In this document: positions 61,801 to 64,000 of the stretch, piece by piece
Layout of the letters: every line of letters starts with the position of its first letter
Position numbering within the stretch: position 1 is the stretch's first letter
Origin: Pycnopodia helianthoides
Lineage: Eukaryota; Echinodermata; Asteroidea; Forcipulatida; Asteriidae
Reading direction: 5' to 3'
Assembly: GCA_032158295.1 (NCBI GenBank)
Contig: CM063246.1
Coordinates: 17,519,168-17,583,167, forward strand
DNA length: 64,000 nucleotides
Made by a program: the position numbers and the translations under genes
The notes under the pieces: model-generated
Told to the model about the DNA's origin: nothing
The model's input: only the letters and a program-made list of their open reading frames with translations
Database searches by the model: none

Positions 61801-64000
61801 GTCCATATGGCGCTTCAGCTGTGACTGCTTGGTTGTCGTGAACTCACAGTGCGTACAACTGTACCGCTTATCCGCCGAGTGCTGCACAATGCGATGCGTC
61901 TTGAGGGCGTTCTTCATTTTGAATGATTTTCCGCACTCGTCACAAAGGTGGTTTTTAGCGTCAGAATGCTTGACCATGTGGGAAGTCAAATTGGACTTGC
62001 TCCGACTTTTGTACTTGCAGAGTTCACATTTGTACGGGTAGATACCCTTGTGGATCCAGATGTGGCTTCGTAAGTCACATACTCTGCGGAAGACCTGGCT
62101 GCAGAAGTGGCAGCTGTGGCTTGTTAACTTGCCAACCTTACCACGTATATGGATATTTCTTCCCATGATTTCCTTCAGTTCCAGTCGCGATAAATCAGGA
62201 TGGTTTGAGGTGATGTGGGCTTTCATAATGCCTTCACTCCCGGTGGTCATGTCACATTGGGTGCACTTGAACGCATTGGAACCCTGATGCTTTTTCAGGT
62301 GCAACTGAAAGTAGTGTTCACTTGTCGTCTTGAAACTGCAAGACGGACATTTGTGTTTGGACTCACTATGCACATTACTGACATGCCTCTTTAAGCACTG
62401 CTTGGTGTGGGAGGAATAGTTACATTCTTCACAGTGAAATTCCTTCTCAGTCTGGTGAATTTTCTTGTGGGAGTCAAGATGCGGACGGAACCTGAACAAC
62501 TTTCCGCAAACCCGGGCACTCATTATCTCCATACAGGTTGCGGATCTCGCACAGCAAATCGTAGGTTAACCTCTTGAAGTGTAGCCCACTGAAGATTTCT
62601 CCTAACTCCATGAGCTCGTGAGTCTCAACATCTTGAGAATTGAATTTACTTATAACATCCGAACCATTAGTTCTACCATTGGCGCAGGCTGAAGAATCAG
62701 CAATGCAGCTACTATCTACATCCAAAGAAGTGCCTTCAGTTTGAACGATGTCTGTAGTTCTAATTAATGATGGACATGAATCTTTGCTGTTCTGATTACC
62801 TAAGATCTCGATTGAAGAACTCTGGTACATGCTGACGTTGATACTTTGTTCCAGCATGACTTTATCACTCATGCCTTCAGAATGGTCGTGTGACGCCAAG
62901 TGAACATTGAGCGATTCAAGGCTCAAGAACTTCGCTCGACACAAGTGGCAGATGAAGATAAACCAATGTTTCTGCACATGATTGTCCAAATTACTTGAAC
63001 GCACCGATACGTACGGACAGATAGTACACTTGAACGGTTTGTCACGCTTATGCAAAATCATATGTTCATTGTAGCTCCGTTTGTACTTGAATTTACGGTG
63101 ACAAATGTGGCACTGGTAGATCAGGTTACGCTGACCAGCTCTACTCAGCAGCTTCTGTTGTTCATAGTAACTCTTCGCTCTTTTATCTGATTTTATATCA
63201 TGCTCTCTTTCCAGGTGACGAAGCAGATGACTATTCGAGTACATCCGGCATTTGCACAAATCACAAAAAGACAGCGTGGCTTTCATGTTGTGTTTCTTCA
63301 TGTGTGATGAGAGGTTCCCTTTAGTGATGCAGCTGAAGCTGCAATGAGAGCATTGGAGTCTCTCATTGGTATGCTTTTTGCATGGGCCTGCAAGTTAGTC
63401 TTGAGTGAGGAGCTGTAGTTGCAATGGGAACACTTAAAGGGCTTGTCTGCGGTGTGGCTCGCCATGTGGAGCATGAGATTCTGCTTGGTCTTGAAGACTT
63501 TCTTGCAGACTGGGCAGGCGTAAAACTTCAAGCTGCCTGGATTACCGGACCCTGGATGTGTCAGTGCTTTGTCATTGACCGTCTGTTGGACTTCATGCAC
63601 CGGGATATCCAGACCATCAGCGATTGTATCAGACTCGAAATTGAGAGAGTTGATTCCCGCTTCAGTGGCACTCTGCTGAATCAAGTTATCCACATCGTCC
63701 TCAGCTTCACTTTCACTGGGTGACAAATCCTCTGATTCCCCATCCCTAGCAAACTGGCATCGATGGCTTGCGAGCTGGCGAAGCCTCGCAAATGTCATCC
63801 CGCAATTTCCACATTCCATTTTTTGTTCATCCAACCGATTAACCTGCCCCTCTTCCTCAGTCTGCTTCTTGTCAGCCAAACTCTGTACCTCTTTCTTTCG
63901 GTCTGCCTCGGTCTTCCGCGGTCGACCACGTCTACGTTTGGGCGTCTTGTCTCCATCTGCTGCCTCAGTTTTTTCAGGCTGCTTTGCAGCAGATACCACA
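55634..64000 (-). CDS. ZFAT: ZFAT orthologue (AT-hook and C2H2 zinc-finger protein), 3' part, 4 exons, 5' incomplete, two frameshifts
   Basis: Exons on the minus strand are 64000-61342, 59986-59903, 58391-58252 and 55865-55634; the stop is TAA at 55636-55634. Seen: an AT-hook (RRRGRPRK, near residues 22-29 of the visible part), a Cys-rich finger (MECGNCG..LASHRC) and about 17 C2H2 fingers in two blocks split by an acidic/Ser-rich linker. The order and text match vertebrate ZFAT, including IRNLYGD before a CGKLF finger, NYSSHTKQCLKRHV, NHPDLSRLELKEIMGR, LRSHIWIHKG and YKSRSKSNLTSHM. Known: ZFAT is a nuclear DNA-binding transcriptional regulator. The reading frame runs off the right edge; its first codon there is GTG, not a start. 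Single-base frameshifts at about 63375-63379 and 62511-62513 break an otherwise intact frame. Confidence 0.94.
56763..57056. repeat. Diverged direct repeat, 264-bp period
   Basis: aacagacacgtgcgc(g/t)ttgatg(c/t)ccggtt occurs at 56763 and again at 57027. Further decayed similarity around 57285 and 57510 suggests an old tandem series. Confidence 0.55.
57940..57995. repeat. (AATAAA)n / (AAT)n tract
   Basis: A simple A/T tract of aaataaaataaaat and aataataataat within a ZFAT intron. Confidence 0.85.
58252..58391 (-). CDS. ZFAT: ZFAT small exon with GC donor
   Basis: It is 140 nt, phase 0 in and phase 2 out. The acceptor is gacgtttcag. The donor reads AACACAG then gcaagt, a GC-AG intron with otherwise consensus positions. 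It encodes VQTNVSVSETVAAVSFLTAS and ends near YKQYVTEH. No GT donor nearby keeps the frame. Confidence 0.8.
59161..59459. mobile_element. GGCCCAATTT family, longer variant in ZFAT intron
   Basis: It has ends ggccaacttcataaagcctg and cagctttgtgaaatttggcc, inverted. It contains repeated (g)taagcaga/gcttac motifs. Confidence 0.6.
59903..59986 (-). CDS. ZFAT: ZFAT small exon, acidic
   Basis: It is 84 nt, phase 0 at both ends. The acceptor is ttgatcaatcag and the donor gtgaga (minus strand). It encodes EIAAAVAQVDSESGTQSSKE followed by FIIKEKEQ. It joins in frame to the big exon and resembles the low-complexity C-terminal region of ZFAT, which is poorly conserved. Confidence 0.8.
60892..61312. mobile_element. 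TTAA-type MITE, GGTAGGGTCAT family, copy 2
   Basis: It begins TTAAAGGTAGGGTCATA and ends CTCCACCTTTAA, flanked by TTAA. It lies in the ZFAT intron and ends 29 nt from the donor of the large exon. Confidence 0.75.
61342..64000 (-). CDS. ZFAT: ZFAT large zinc-finger exon (frameshifted twice)
   Basis: The frame is open from the window edge. In order: AT-hook, C2HC-like finger, fingers beginning FYACPVC, FKCSHC, LQCSHC, SFCDLC, YQCHIC, FKCTIC and FICHLC, a long linker, then fingers beginning NECPVC (after correction), FHCEEC, HKCPSC, FKCTQC, HSCHFC, YKCELC, HLCDEC, YSCTHC, FRCFHC and YKCSQC. One A is missing in a run of five (63375-63379) inside the linker of the FKCSHC finger. One base is extra in a C/G run (62511-62513) inside the finger that follows NLYGD. 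Fixing both gives textbook C-x2-C spacing. The donor gtaagt follows codon CAA at 61342. Confidence 0.94.

Noticed and set aside
63997..63999. A start codon for ZFAT at the window edge
   Set aside because: The codon is GTG (Val), not ATG, and the frame is open to the edge; the gene continues beyond the window.

Overview
The window looks like a piece of an intron-rich, AT-rich animal genome. Protein homology, long introns, abundant short inverted-repeat transposons (MITEs), tRNA-derived SINEs and frequent TACATGTA palindromes suggest a marine invertebrate deuterostome, most likely an echinoderm such as a sea star. The two genes are identified from the sequence with good support; the organism is an inference.

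Layout: (1) Positions 7346-45755, + strand: the 3' part of a CMIP (C-Maf-inducing protein) orthologue, in ten coding exons. All splice junctions are phase-compatible, and the joined translation aligns almost continuously with the second half of vertebrate CMIP. Two features stand out: a 27-nt microexon (37324-37350) and a 23.9-kb intron (12031-35899). Positions 1-7345 are probably an upstream CMIP intron, because the CDS enters the first visible exon mid-codon. (2) Positions 45756-55633: intergenic, with possible poly(A) signals and several MITEs. (3) Positions 55634-64000, - strand: the 3' part of a ZFAT orthologue (AT-hook and C2H2 zinc-finger regulator). One very large zinc-finger exon is open to the right window edge and is followed by three small exons; the last intron has a GC donor. 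The large exon carries two single-base frameshifts in short homopolymers. They look like assembly errors, but real inactivation is not excluded. CMIP and ZFAT are convergent, with coding ends 9.9 kb apart.

The rest is non-coding and dominated by mobile DNA. There are three TTAA-flanked MITE families whose ends all begin AAGG. Six copies of one ~390-bp family are present, one of them split by a nested 517-bp element. There is a 1.9-kb element with 35-bp terminal inverted repeats, a perfect 40-nt-arm palindrome, five copies of a tRNA-derived SINE (one in foldback form), and several further TIR families. Satellites include 23-bp, ~30-bp, 27-bp and ~105-bp arrays. A 3' fragment of a non-LTR reverse transcriptase is also present. 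The 27-bp array produces long false ORFs on both strands.

The two genes have no obvious functional link. Vertebrate CMIP is a signalling adaptor and ZFAT a nuclear DNA-binding regulator, so their adjacency looks like gene order rather than a pathway. I found no multi-gene system that would count as a new biological machine. The notable points are gene-structure details and the transposon ecology.
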